From positions 2,689,501 to 2,753,500 of the forward strand of contig NZ_CP031455.1 in the NCBI RefSeq assembly GCF_003391135.1: 64,000 nt of DNA. The letters are read 5' to 3'. A model generated the notes under the pieces. The model saw only the letters and a list, made by a program, of their open reading frames with translations, was not told the origin of the DNA and ran no database searches. Each line of letters opens with the position of its first letter. Position 1 is the stretch's first letter. Below are positions 28,045-36,924 of the stretch, one piece after another. This DNA is from Streptoverticillium olivoreticuli subsp. olivoreticuli. GTDB taxonomy: Bacteria; Actinomycetota; Actinomycetes; Streptomycetales; Streptomycetaceae. Both the position numbers and the translations under genes were made by a program.

Positions 28045-29283
28045 TCAGGAGGGCGTGCGGGCCATCGCGGCGACGAAGGCGCGTTCGACGTCGGAGGTCG
28101 CGAGGACGCCGTAGACCTCGCCGGTCTCCTCCACCACCAGGTACTCGGTGGCGGGGGTGGCGCGCAGGATGTCCAGGAGGTCCTCGCCCGAGAGGTCGGC
28201 AGGGACGCGCATGCCGTCCTTGAGGTCCTGGGCGAGGGTGCTGACGGCGACCCAGGGGCGGCGGTGCTCGGGGACGGAGACGATGGCCGCCTCGCGGACC
28301 AGGGCGGTGGGGGTGCCCTGGCCGTCCACGACGACGAGGGCGCGGGCGCCCGCCTCGCCCGCGCGGCGCAGGGCCTCGGAGAGCGGGGTGGCGGCCTCGA
28401 CGGGGACGGCGCGGCGGGTGAGGGTGCGGGCTCTGAGGCCGGGGAGGCGCTCCCGCAGGCGGGCCATGCGCAGGCTGTTACCGGCGCCGGTCCAGATGAT
28501 GGCGGCGAGGATCGCGGCGAGCAGGGCGTCGGTGAGGGAGTCGACGCCGCCGAAGCCGGTCGCCCCGTCGCCGAGTCCGGCCTGGGTGAGCAGCGGGAGG
28601 CCGATGAGGACGGCGACGGCGAGGGCGCGGCCGATCCACGCGGCGGCGATGGTGCCGGTCATGGGCTTGCCGCTGATCTTCCAGACGACGGCGCGGAGCA
28701 TGCGCCCGCCGTCGAGGGGGAGGCCGGGCAGCAGGTTGAAGATCGCCACCAGGAGGTTGGAGATCATCAGGCCGGCCAGCAGGACGCCGGGCACGGTGCC
28801 CGGCTCGACGGCCAGCATGCCGAGGTAGAACAGCCCGGCCAGGACCAGGGACAGCAGCGGCCCGACGAAGGCGAGGACGAATTCGCGGCCGGGGGTCTCG
28901 GTCTCCTTCTCGATCTCGGAGACGCCGCCGAAGAACTGGAGCTGGATCCGGCGCACGGGGAGCTTGAAGCGCAGGGCCGCGACCGTGTGCGCCAGTTCGT
29001 GCACCAGCACGGAGGCGTAGAAGGCGACGGCGAAGAACAGCGAGACGAGGTAGCGGATCCGGCCGAGCTCGGGCAGGACGCGGTCGAGCTGGCCGCCGAA
29101 GACCCAGGTGATGAGGGCGGCGACGAGGAACCAGCTGGGGGCTACGTAGACGGGCACGCCGAAGGGGCGGCCCATGAGGATGCCGCCGCCGCTCTCGCGA
29201 GGGCGCCTGGGAGTGCGGTCCCCGGGCTCGCCCTCGGCCCCGGCGCCCCCGCTGCCGGACCGGCCCTGCCCGCTGTTGTCCAC
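28045..29283 (-). CDS. Site-2-type intramembrane zinc metalloprotease (M50) with CBS pair
   Basis: A 412-residue protein with a disordered N-terminus, about six membrane helices, and the zinc motif HELAH (in VLVHELAHTVAAL). The second motif is GLPLDGGRML, which supplies the third ligand. Two CBS domains form the C-terminal part (about 285-405). The family cleaves membrane-spanning segments in regulated intramembrane proteolysis, and CBS-bearing members may respond to adenine nucleotides. GTG at 29283 follows GAGGGG. It is 56 bases upstream of trmI. Confidence 0.9.
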   Translation of the reverse strand: MDNSGQGRSGSGGAGAEGEPGDRTPRRPRESGGGILMGRPFGVPVYVAPSWFLVAALITWVFGGQLDRVLPELGRIRYLVSLFFAVAFYASVLVHELAHTVAALRFKLPVRRIQLQFFGGVSEIEKETETPGREFVLAFVGPLLSLVLAGLFYLGMLAVEPGTVPGVLLAGLMISNLLVAIFNLLPGLPLDGGRMLRAVVWKISGKPMTGTIAAAWIGRALAVAVLIGLPLLTQAGLGDGATGFGGVDSLTDALLAAILAAIIWTGAGNSLRMARLRERLPGLRARTLTRRAVPVEAATPLSEALRRAGEAGARALVVVDGQGTPTALVREAAIVSVPEHRRPWVAVSTLAQDLKDGMRVPADLSGEDLLDILRATPATEYLVVEETGEVYGVLATSDVERAFVAAMARTPS

Positions 29284-29406
29284 GGTGTCCCCTCGTCGGA
29301 TGCTGCCCCCGCACACGCGGTGCGTTCTCACGATCATGCATGTACGAGGGCGTCTGAGTCGATGGTATGCGGCCGACTGTCAGTCACGGGCCGTAGGGTT
29401 CCTGTC

Positions 29407-30387
29407 ATGGGAATCGCCACTGAGGAAAACGCCGCCGGTGCGGACGGGCCGGTCGCGCGGGCGCCGGAAGGTGCCGCGGAGCGGCCGTCCGGCGCCGTGC
29501 GTCCGGCCGCTCTTTCGCCGTCGCGCGCGGGCGACTTCATGCAGTGTCCGCTGCTCTACCGCTTCCGCGTGATCGACAAACTGCCGGAGAAGCCGAGCGC
29601 CGCGGCGACGCGCGGCACGGTGGTGCACTCCGTGCTGGAGCGGCTCTTCGACGCCCCGGCCGCCGAGCGCACCGCGCCGCGGGCCAAGGGCCTGGTGCCG
29701 GGCGAGTGGGAGAAGCTGCTGGCGGCCCGGCCGGAGCTGGCGGAGTTGTTCCGCCGGGAGGACGGCTCGCGCGACGGCGACCGCCTGGCGACCTGGCTGG
29801 CGGATGCCGAGCGGCTGGTGGAGCGCTGGTTCACGCTGGAGGACCCGACGCGGCTGGAGCCCGCGGACCGCGAGCTCTATGTGGAGACGGTGATCGAGGG
29901 CGCGGGCGGCGGTGGTGCGGGGCTGACGCTGCGCGGCTTCATCGACCGGGTCGACGTGGCGCCCACCGGCGACATCCGCATCGTGGACTACAAGACGGGC
30001 AAGGCCCCGGCCCCGCAGTACCGCGACGGCGCCCTGTTCCAGATGACGTTCTACGCCCTGGTGATGTGGCGGCTGCGGGGGCGGATGCCGCGCCGGCTCC
30101 AGCTGGTCTACCTGGGCAGCGGCGACGTCCTGACGTACGACCCGGCCGAGGCGGAGCTGCTGGCCGTGGAGCGCAAGCTGCGCGCCCTGTGGGAGGCCAT
30201 CGAGCTGGCGACGGACACCGGGGACTGGCGGCCGCGGCCCACCAAGCTGTGCGGCTGGTGCGATCACCAGGCCGTCTGCCCCGAGTTCGGCGGCACTCCC
30301 CCGCCGTATCCGCTGCCGGTCGTGGCGCAGCGCGCCGGGCAGGTGACCCCCGCCGGGGCGGCTCAGGGCAGAATGGACGCGGTCTAA
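29407..30387 (+). CDS. RecB-family Fe-S exonuclease (PD-(D/E)XK)
   Basis: A 326-residue nuclease: GTVVHSVLERLF (GxxxH motif), FIDRVD and IVDYKTGK (catalytic Asp and Asp-x-Lys), then QMTFYALVMW (motif with Gln and Tyr). One Cys lies near the N-terminus (FMQCPLLYRF) and three near the C-terminus (CGWCDHQAVC). This matches the Cys staple that holds a [4Fe-4S] cluster in AddB- and Cas4-like nucleases. The N-terminal 40 residues are disordered. It is followed after 13 bases by the response regulator, suggesting a two-gene operon. Confidence 0.9.
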   Translation: MGIATEENAAGADGPVARAPEGAAERPSGAVRPAALSPSRAGDFMQCPLLYRFRVIDKLPEKPSAAATRGTVVHSVLERLFDAPAAERTAPRAKGLVPGEWEKLLAARPELAELFRREDGSRDGDRLATWLADAERLVERWFTLEDPTRLEPADRELYVETVIEGAGGGGAGLTLRGFIDRVDVAPTGDIRIVDYKTGKAPAPQYRDGALFQMTFYALVMWRLRGRMPRRLQLVYLGSGDVLTYDPAEAELLAVERKLRALWEAIELATDTGDWRPRPTKLCGWCDHQAVCPEFGGTPPPYPLPVVAQRAGQVTPAGAAQGRMDAV

Positions 30388-30400
30388 CGAAGGAGTTCAC

Positions 30401-31072
30401 GTGGCGATCCGCGTCCTGCTGGTCGATGACCAGCCGCTGCTGCGCACCGGCTTCCGGATGATCCTCGAGGCGGAGGGGGACCTCGCGGTCGTCGGCGAGG
30501 CCGGGGACGGTCTTCAGGCGCTCGACCAGGTGCGGGCGCTGCAGCCCGACGTGGTGCTGATGGACATCCGGATGCCGCGGATGGACGGTGTCGAGGCGAC
30601 CCGGCAGATCACGGGCCCGGAGCGGAACGGCCCGGCGAAGGTGCTGGTGCTGACGACCTTCGATCTGGACGAGTACGTGGTGGAGGCGCTGCGGGCGGGG
30701 GCCAGCGGCTTCCTGCTGAAGGACGCGCCCGCCAATGAGCTGGTGCAGGCGATCCGGGTGGTGGCGGGCGGCGAGGCGATGCTCGCGCCGAGCATCACCC
30801 GGCGGCTGCTCGACAAGTACGCGGGCCATCTGCCGTCGGGCGAGGAGCCGCTGCCGGACACCCTGCACACGCTGACCGACCGCGAGGTCGAGGTGCTCAA
30901 GCTGGTGGCGCGCGGGCTGTCGAACGCGGAGATCGCGGCGGATCTGTTCGTCAGCGAGACGACGGTGAAGACGCACGTGGGGCACGTGCTGACGAAGCTG
31001 GGGCTGCGCGACCGGGTGCAGGCCGCGGTGTACGCGTACGAGAGCGGTCTGGTGCGCCCGGGCGCACAGTAG
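30401..31072 (+). CDS. Orphan NarL/LuxR-type response regulator
   Basis: A 223-residue regulator: receiver domain (LLVDDQPLLRTGFRM, phospho-acceptor Asp55 in LMDIRMPRMDG, conserved Lys in FLLKDAPANE) and a LuxR HTH (LTDREVEVLKLVARGLSNAE). Start is GTG after AACGAAGGAG. No histidine kinase adjoins it, so its input is unknown. It is probably co-transcribed with the nuclease. Confidence 0.92.
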   Translation: MAIRVLLVDDQPLLRTGFRMILEAEGDLAVVGEAGDGLQALDQVRALQPDVVLMDIRMPRMDGVEATRQITGPERNGPAKVLVLTTFDLDEYVVEALRAGASGFLLKDAPANELVQAIRVVAGGEAMLAPSITRRLLDKYAGHLPSGEEPLPDTLHTLTDREVEVLKLVARGLSNAEIAADLFVSETTVKTHVGHVLTKLGLRDRVQAAVYAYESGLVRPGAQ

Positions 31073-31086
31073 GAGCGGAGACGACA

Positions 31087-31120
31087 GGTGCCCTCCTCCG
31101 GAGTTCCGGAGGAGGGCACC
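31087..31120. terminator. Bidirectional terminator
   Basis: A 16-bp perfect stem (arms GGTGCCCTCCTCCGGA and TCCGGAGGAGGGCACC) with a 2-base gap, lying between the convergent response regulator and substrate-binding protein genes. Flanking ACGAC/GTCGT can extend it. Confidence 0.8.
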
Positions 31121-31138
31121 CGTCGTTGTGCGGGGCGG

Positions 31139-32737
31139 TTATTCCTTGGCGGCCTTGGCGATCTCCCAGAAGCGGAAGACGGTGGAGGCGTCGAGGGTCC
31201 ACTGGAGGCCGGAGATCCGGTCGCTCGCGACCGCGTACTGCTTGCCCTGCCACAGCGGCAGGATCGGCAGGTCCTGGGCCACGGCGGTCTGCACCTTGGC
31301 GAAGTCCCCGACGGTCGCCGTGCGGCTGCCCTCGGCGGCGGTGGCCAGTATGCGGCTGTTGATGTCCTTGGAGTCGTAGTTGTTGGAAAGGACGTTGTTC
31401 TCACCGAAGAACGGCGCGGTGAAGTTGTCGGGGTCCGGGTAGTCGGGGACCCAGCCCTTGACGTAGACGCCGTACTGGCCGGCCTCGATGCCCTTGTCGT
31501 ACTCCTCCTGCGGGACGCTCTTCACGTCCGCCTCGAAGAGGCCGCTCTTGTTGAGCTGCTTGGCGATCTCCTCGAACTCCGGCACGGTGCCCGGTCCGTA
31601 GCGGATCGGCGTGGCCCAGAGGGTGAGCTTGACCTTGCCCTTGATGTCGGCGGTGCTGAGGGCGGCGGCGGCCTTGTCGGGCTGCGGCCGGTCGCCGTAG
31701 GCGTCGAAGAACGGGGTCTTGTGGCCCGTGATGCCGGTGGGAACGATGGAGTACAGCGGCTCCGCCGTGCGCTTGTAGACGTCGCGCACGAGCGCGCTGC
31801 GGTCGATCAGGTAGGCGATGGCCTTGCGGACCGCGGGCTTGCCGACCACCGGGTCCTTGGTGTTGAAGACCAGGTGCTGGACCTCGGCACTGGTGCCCTC
31901 GACGACCTTGAGGTTCTGCTTGCCGCCGTCGGCGTCCAGGTCGGCGATGTCCTTCATGGCCAGACCTCGGTAGGCGAGGTCGACGCCGCCCTTCTGGACG
32001 GCGGTCTTCAGCTCCGCCTGGTCGCCGTGGAAGAACTTCATCGTGACGCCGCGGTTCTGCACGGTGTCGGCCGAGCCCTTGTACGAGGAGTTGACCGAGA
32101 AGACGGCCTGCTTCTTGTCGAAGGAGTCCAGCTTGTAGACGCCCGAGCCGACGGCCTTGCCGTCGGTCCGCAGCCGGTCCGCCGGGTATTCCTGGTGGTC
32201 GACGATGGAGCCGGCACCGGAGGCGATCTTCTGCGGGAAGGTGGCGTCGGACCGGTTCAGCTCGAAGACGACCGTGGACTTGTCCGGGGTCTTGATGTCC
32301 TGGATCGAGGACAGCAGCGAGTCCGCCGGACCCTTCTTGTCGTGGATCTTCAGGGTGCGACGGAAGGAGAAGGCGACGTCCTCGGAGGTGAGGTCGTGGC
32401 CGTTGCTGAACTTCAGACCGTCCTTCAGCTTGCACTGGAAGGTCTTGCTCGTGTCGTCCCGGAACTTGCAGCTGTCGGCGGCTTCCGGCTGCGGGGTGGT
32501 GCTCCCCTTGGGAAAGCTCAGCAGCGACTGGAAGACGTTGTTGAACAGCAGCCAGGAACCCGGGTCGTAGCCGGATGCCGGGTCGGTGGTCACGACTTCG
32601 TCGGACATCCCCATGACCACCGACTCACCGGTGCCGCCCGCCTTGCCGTCTTCCGAACCGCACCCGGTGAGCAGGGCGGCGGCGAGCCCCGCGCCGAGCG
32701 GGGCGGCAAGCCACTGGTCACGTTTCCTCACGTGCAC
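31139..32737 (-). CDS. Peptide/oligopeptide ABC transporter substrate-binding lipoprotein (SBP family 5), copy 1
   Basis: A 532-residue extracytoplasmic solute receptor with a lipoprotein signal (GLAAALLTGCGSE). The SBP_bac_5 family is recognisable from FSNGHDLTSEDVAFSFRRTL, KAIAYLIDRSALVRD and the C-terminal LPILPLWQGKQYAV. Two possible GTG starts lie 6 bases apart; 32737 has GAGGAAC upstream. It is about the same length as, and clearly paralogous to, the gene 67 bases upstream. No permease or ATPase gene is adjacent. Confidence 0.9.
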   Translation of the reverse strand: MHVRKRDQWLAAPLGAGLAAALLTGCGSEDGKAGGTGESVVMGMSDEVVTTDPASGYDPGSWLLFNNVFQSLLSFPKGSTTPQPEAADSCKFRDDTSKTFQCKLKDGLKFSNGHDLTSEDVAFSFRRTLKIHDKKGPADSLLSSIQDIKTPDKSTVVFELNRSDATFPQKIASGAGSIVDHQEYPADRLRTDGKAVGSGVYKLDSFDKKQAVFSVNSSYKGSADTVQNRGVTMKFFHGDQAELKTAVQKGGVDLAYRGLAMKDIADLDADGGKQNLKVVEGTSAEVQHLVFNTKDPVVGKPAVRKAIAYLIDRSALVRDVYKRTAEPLYSIVPTGITGHKTPFFDAYGDRPQPDKAAAALSTADIKGKVKLTLWATPIRYGPGTVPEFEEIAKQLNKSGLFEADVKSVPQEEYDKGIEAGQYGVYVKGWVPDYPDPDNFTAPFFGENNVLSNNYDSKDINSRILATAAEGSRTATVGDFAKVQTAVAQDLPILPLWQGKQYAVASDRISGLQWTLDASTVFRFWEIAKAAKE

Positions 32738-32804
32738 GTTCCTCACAGTTTCCTTGATCGTCTGAAGAGATCTTCGGCAGAACCGGTCTGACGAGCCTGT
32801 TGCC

Positions 32805-34403
32805 TCACACGCCGCGGGCCAACTCCCAGGGCTGCATCTCGGAGGCGGAGTTGAGCGCCCACTCGGCACCCGTGACGTTCTCACGGGCCGCCACGTACTG
32901 CTTCCCCTGCCACAGCGGCAGCACCGGCACATCGTCGGCGACGATGTCCTGGGCCTGCTGGAAGAACTTGGCCGCGGACTCGCGCTGCGGGGTCTCGCGG
33001 GAGTCCGGGATCAGCTGGCTGGTGATCTTGGTGTTCTGGTACGGGGAGCGGAGGAAGTTGTCCTTGCCGAAGAACGGCGCGACGAAGTTGTCCGGGTCCG
33101 GGAAGTCGGGGAACCAGCCCATGCCGTAGACGGCGTACTTGCCCTTCGCGGCCTCCGGACGGAAGTCCGCCCACTTCACGCCCTGGATCTTGGCGCTGAA
33201 CAGCTGGCTGTCGTTGAGCTGCTTCTGGAGCGTCTTGAACGCCTTGCCGGTGGCCTCACCGTAGTGGTCGTCGGTGTAGGTGAGGGTCAGCGGCACCGGG
33301 GTGCTGATGTTCGCGGCCCGCAGGATCGAGCGGGCCTTGTCGACGCTCGGGTCCCCGTACTTGTTGGAGAAGGAGTTCTGGTGGCCGGTGATGCCGCTGG
33401 GGACGAGCGAGTACAGCGGGTCGTTGGTCCGCTGGTAGTCGTCGCGGGCCAGCGCCTGGCGGTCGATCAGCTGGGCCATGGCCTGGCGCACGGCCTTGTT
33501 CTTGACCGTCGGGTCCTCGGTGTTGAAGGCGAGGAAGCTGATCTCCTGGCCGGGCGCCTCCAGCAGCTTGACGCCGCTGCCCGAGGAGCCGCTCATCCGG
33601 GCGAGCTGCTCGGGCGAGAGGGTGCGGTTCATGATGTCGATGTCGCCGCCCTTGAGCGCCTTCTCCATCGACTTCGAGTCGTCGTAGAACCGCATCTCGA
33701 ACTTGTCGTTCTGGAGCTCCACCGAACCCTGGTAGTTGGAGTTCTTGGTGAAGACGGCCTTGACGACCCGGCCGTCCTTCTCGTCGGTCTTCAGGGTGTA
33801 CGGGCCGGAGCCGACCACCTTGAAGCCGTTGTTGAGCTCGTTCTTGGAGTAGGACTCGCTGTCGACGATGGCCGCGGCCGGGGTGGCGAGCTTCTGCGGG
33901 AAGGTCGCGTCGGGCGCCTTCAGCGAGAAGACGACCTCCAGCTCGCTCGGCGTCTCGACCTTGTCGATGTTGCTGAGCAGCCCCACCGGACCGTTGTCGA
34001 AGTTGATGGTGCGGGCACGCTCGATGGAGAACTTGACGTCCTCGGCGGTGAGCGCGTGCCCGTTGGAGAATTTCAGCCCGCTGCGCAGAGTGCAGCGGAA
34101 CTGCTCGTTCTTGCGGTCCCCGAAGGAGCACCGCTCCGCCGCGTCGCCGACCGGGGTGGCGCCGGAGCGGGGCAGGCGCAACAGGGTCTGGAAGGTGCTG
34201 TGCAGGACGTTCCACGCGCTGATGTCGTACGCGGCGGCCGGGTCGAAGGGCGCCGGGGCGTCCGTCGTCTCCTCGAAACGGTCGGTCGTGCCGATGACGA
34301 TGGCGCCGTTGCCCTTTCCGGCTCCGGCACTCCCGCCACAGGCGACGAGCACGGGGGCCAGCAGGCCTGCCACGGTCGGCAGCACCAACGTCTTGCGGTT
34401 CAT
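32805..34403 (-). CDS. Peptide/oligopeptide ABC transporter substrate-binding lipoprotein (SBP family 5), copy 2
   Basis: A 532-residue lipoprotein (signal GLLAPVLVACGGS) paralogous to the downstream gene: it shares FSNGH.LT.EDV, VPSGITGH and LPLWQGKQY.A segments. The ligand is probably a peptide but cannot be read. Start at ATG 34403 with AGGGAG upstream. Both copies form a two-gene unit lacking membrane components, so either they serve a permease encoded elsewhere or act as sensors. Confidence 0.9.
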   Translation of the reverse strand: MNRKTLVLPTVAGLLAPVLVACGGSAGAGKGNGAIVIGTTDRFEETTDAPAPFDPAAAYDISAWNVLHSTFQTLLRLPRSGATPVGDAAERCSFGDRKNEQFRCTLRSGLKFSNGHALTAEDVKFSIERARTINFDNGPVGLLSNIDKVETPSELEVVFSLKAPDATFPQKLATPAAAIVDSESYSKNELNNGFKVVGSGPYTLKTDEKDGRVVKAVFTKNSNYQGSVELQNDKFEMRFYDDSKSMEKALKGGDIDIMNRTLSPEQLARMSGSSGSGVKLLEAPGQEISFLAFNTEDPTVKNKAVRQAMAQLIDRQALARDDYQRTNDPLYSLVPSGITGHQNSFSNKYGDPSVDKARSILRAANISTPVPLTLTYTDDHYGEATGKAFKTLQKQLNDSQLFSAKIQGVKWADFRPEAAKGKYAVYGMGWFPDFPDPDNFVAPFFGKDNFLRSPYQNTKITSQLIPDSRETPQRESAAKFFQQAQDIVADDVPVLPLWQGKQYVAARENVTGAEWALNSASEMQPWELARGV

Positions 34404-34838
34404 TGTGCGGGGTTCTCCCTGTGATGCGATCGGTTCCCGGGACGATACCGACGGCGGTTGCGTCGGCCCATGGGCAGCCGTGAAGTTCTCGCGAAGAGAT
34501 TAGTGCGCGGGGCCCCGGCGGGCGGAACGCGGGGAAGTTGACGCGATATCACGCCGGGATAACGACCGGCAGTTCACCGATATCCGGACGCCGGAACGAT
34601 TCGCACACCGGATAATGAATCGGGACACAACGGTGCGCTTCAACCCGGTCCGGGGTACGGGAGAGTGATCGACACCCCACACAACGCCCCTTGACCCGGT
34701 GACGAAACTCACTCCGGCGAACTCCGCGGCGGCCAGGGGAATTCGGCCACGGCATGGCCACGGCATTCGTCACGGAAAACATTCGCCCCGGCGCCCTGAG
34801 TTCCCCCGGCATTCCCCGGGGCACGCTCAGTGCACGCG
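34404..34838. other. Gene-free interval upstream of the binding-protein pair
   Basis: This interval separates the second binding-protein gene from the HAD gene. It is less GC-rich than its neighbours, with ATATC words (34546 and 34579 areas) and a short direct repeat CACGGCATGGC/CACGGCATTCG near 34749-34771. It should contain the promoter for the two binding proteins. Open frames within it resemble no family and I do not call a gene. Confidence 0.5.
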
Positions 34839-35540
34839 TCAGTGCTTTCCGGTCATCAGCCCGCGCAGAAAACGGAGATCGACTTCCTCCAGGGAGCCCA
34901 CGACCGTGCGCCCGGCGGCGGGCGGGATCGGGGCCACCGACGGCACCGCCACCACCCGGCAGCCGGCCGCCTCCGCGGCCGTCACGCCCGTCATGGTGTC
35001 CTCGACGACGGCGCACCGCGCGGGGTCGGCGCCGAGCCGGGCGGCCGCCAGCAGATAGGGGTCGGGGTGCGGCTTCGTCCGCTCCATCTCGTCACCGGCG
35101 ACGGTCAGCGTGAAGTTCTCCGCGCCCAGCGTGTGCAGCACCCGGTCGATGATCTGCCGGTGCGAGGCGGAGACCAGTGCGGTCGGCACGGAGTGGGCGG
35201 CGAGCTCGGCGAGCAGTCTGCGGGCGCCCGGCATCAGCGGCACCCCGTGCCCGATCATCTCGGAGAAGCGCGAGTTGAGCAGGGCGGTCAGCTCGGCCAG
35301 GGCGATCTTGGCGCCGGTGGCCTGGATGAGGAAGGAGGCGCTGCGCGCCATGGGGCCGCCGACGACGACCGCGCGGTACTCCTCCAGGAGCTGGTGCCCG
35401 AGCTCGGCGAAGACGGCGACCTCCACGTCCCACCAGAAGCCCTCGGTGTCGACCAGGGTGCCGTCCATGTCGAGCAGGACGGCCTGCAGGGCCGATCCGG
35501 CGGCCGGACGGGTCTCGACTGCGGGGATGCTGCTGGTCAT
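34839..35540 (-). CDS. HAD-superfamily phosphatase (beta-phosphoglucomutase-like)
   Basis: A 233-residue HAD hydrolase: catalytic LLDMDGTLVDTEGF (nucleophile and acid Asp), alpha-helical cap, motif II LVSAS, motif III Lys in RTKPHPDPYL, motif IV VVEDTMTGVTAA. Phosphosugar-type substrates are likely; specificity unknown. ATG at 35540 follows AGGAGG. It lies 163 bases downstream of the PAC2 gene on the same strand. Confidence 0.9.
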   Translation of the reverse strand: MTSSIPAVETRPAAGSALQAVLLDMDGTLVDTEGFWWDVEVAVFAELGHQLLEEYRAVVVGGPMARSASFLIQATGAKIALAELTALLNSRFSEMIGHGVPLMPGARRLLAELAAHSVPTALVSASHRQIIDRVLHTLGAENFTLTVAGDEMERTKPHPDPYLLAAARLGADPARCAVVEDTMTGVTAAEAAGCRVVAVPSVAPIPPAAGRTVVGSLEEVDLRFLRGLMTGKH

Positions 35541-35703
35541 CCGGGCACACCTCCTGAGGGGACGAGAAGGCCGGCCCCGCCGCACCCGTGAGGGGCGCGA
35601 CCGGACCGGCCTTCACCGGACCGACAAGTGTACGGCGGACCGCCTCCCGCGTCGCTTCGATATTCGGGAGCCCGCCGGATACCGGCCGTCCCGGCGCCGG
35701 GCC

Positions 35704-36714
35704 TCAGCCCTCGCTCTCGGGCCCTTCCTGGTCCTCCTCCGCCGCGGCGCCGCTCTCGCCGTCCTTGGCCGGGGGCCGCGGCGGGCGCGTACGGCCGCTG
35801 GAGGTGTCGCGGAGGTAGGAGCCGTCCGCGAGCCCCGGCTCGGCCGCGAGGCCGCCCGGCTGGCCGTCCCGGCGGCGCAGATAGCGTTCGAACTCACGGG
35901 CGATCGCCTCGCCCGACGCCTCCGGGAGGTCGGCCGTGTCCCGCGCCTCCTCCAGCGACTGGACGTACTCCGCGACCTCGCTGTCCTCGGCCGCCAGCTG
36001 GTCCACGCCCAGCTGCCAGGCGCGGGCGTCCTCCGGGAGGTCGCCCAGCGGTATCCGCAGGTCGATCAGATCCTCCAGGCGGTTCAGGAGCGCCAGGGTG
36101 GCCTTCGGGTTCGGCGGCTGGGAGACGTAGTGCGGCACGGCCGCCCACAGGCTCACCGCCGGGACGCCCGCGTGCGCGCAGGCCTCCTGGAGAATGCCGA
36201 CGATTCCGGTCGGGCCCTCGTAGCGGGACTCCTCCAGATCCATGGTCCGCGCCAGGTCCGGGTCGGAGGTGACCCCGCTGACCGGCACCGGCCGGGTGTG
36301 CGGGGTGTCGCCGAGCAGCGAGCCCAGCACCACGACGAGCTCCACGCCCAGCTCGTGGGCGAAGCCCAGGATCTCGTTGCAGAACGAGCGCCAGCGCATG
36401 CTCGGCTCGATGCCCCGCACCAGGACGAGGTCGCGCGACGCCCCCTTGCCGCCGGCACCGCCCGTGCGCACCACGGACAGCCGGGTGGTCGGCCAGGTGA
36501 CCTTGCGGACCCCTCCGTCCAGCCAGATCGTGGGCCGGTTGACCTGGAAGTCGTAGTAGTCCTCGGCGTCGAGCGCGCCGAAGACCTCGCCCTTCCACTC
36601 GCGGTCCAGGTGCGCGACCGCGCTGGAGGCGGCGTCACCGGCGTCGTTCCAGCCCTCGAAGGCACAGATCATGACCGGGTCGATCAGCTCGGGAACCCCC
36701 TCAAGCTCGATCAC
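35704..36714 (-). CDS. PAC2-family protein, ParJ-like
   Basis: A 336-residue protein with a PAC2 (proteasome assembly chaperone 2-like) domain: CAFEGWNDAGDAASSAVAHL at the N-terminus, ILGFAHELGVELVVVLGSLL in the middle, AVPHYVSQPPNPKATLALLN later, and an acidic, disordered C-terminal tail (about 285-336). From memory, the Streptomyces PAC2 protein near the gyl genes is ParJ, a partner of ParA in chromosome segregation; I assign this only by family and neighbourhood. GTG start with a strong AAGGAGG site. Confidence 0.82.
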   Translation of the reverse strand: MIELEGVPELIDPVMICAFEGWNDAGDAASSAVAHLDREWKGEVFGALDAEDYYDFQVNRPTIWLDGGVRKVTWPTTRLSVVRTGGAGGKGASRDLVLVRGIEPSMRWRSFCNEILGFAHELGVELVVVLGSLLGDTPHTRPVPVSGVTSDPDLARTMDLEESRYEGPTGIVGILQEACAHAGVPAVSLWAAVPHYVSQPPNPKATLALLNRLEDLIDLRIPLGDLPEDARAWQLGVDQLAAEDSEVAEYVQSLEEARDTADLPEASGEAIAREFERYLRRRDGQPGGLAAEPGLADGSYLRDTSSGRTRPPRPPAKDGESGAAAEEDQEGPESEG

Positions 36715-36924
36715 CCAGCGCCTCCTTCCGACCGGGGCGGACGGGTCCGTACCACCGGTTGCAGTTCCGTGCAGTGTTGTTCAGGGTTGTTCAGTGTCGC
36801 GCGGCGTCGTGCGGAGGCGTGCCGTGTCGTCCGGAGCGGCCCCCCGCAGCGTTTTCCCTGTCGTGCGACCCCTAAGACTACGACTTCCGCGCCCCCCGTT
36901 CGCAGCCCCTGTGCGGGCACTTCC

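Noticed and set aside
28264..29406. N-terminal extension of the RecB-like nuclease
   Set aside because: The extension is the antisense of the site-2 protease; conserved nuclease sequence starts after ATG 29407.
34500..34766. 88-codon frame in the gap before the HAD gene
   Set aside because: No ribosome site, no conserved motif, unusual composition; better explained as noncoding promoter sequence.
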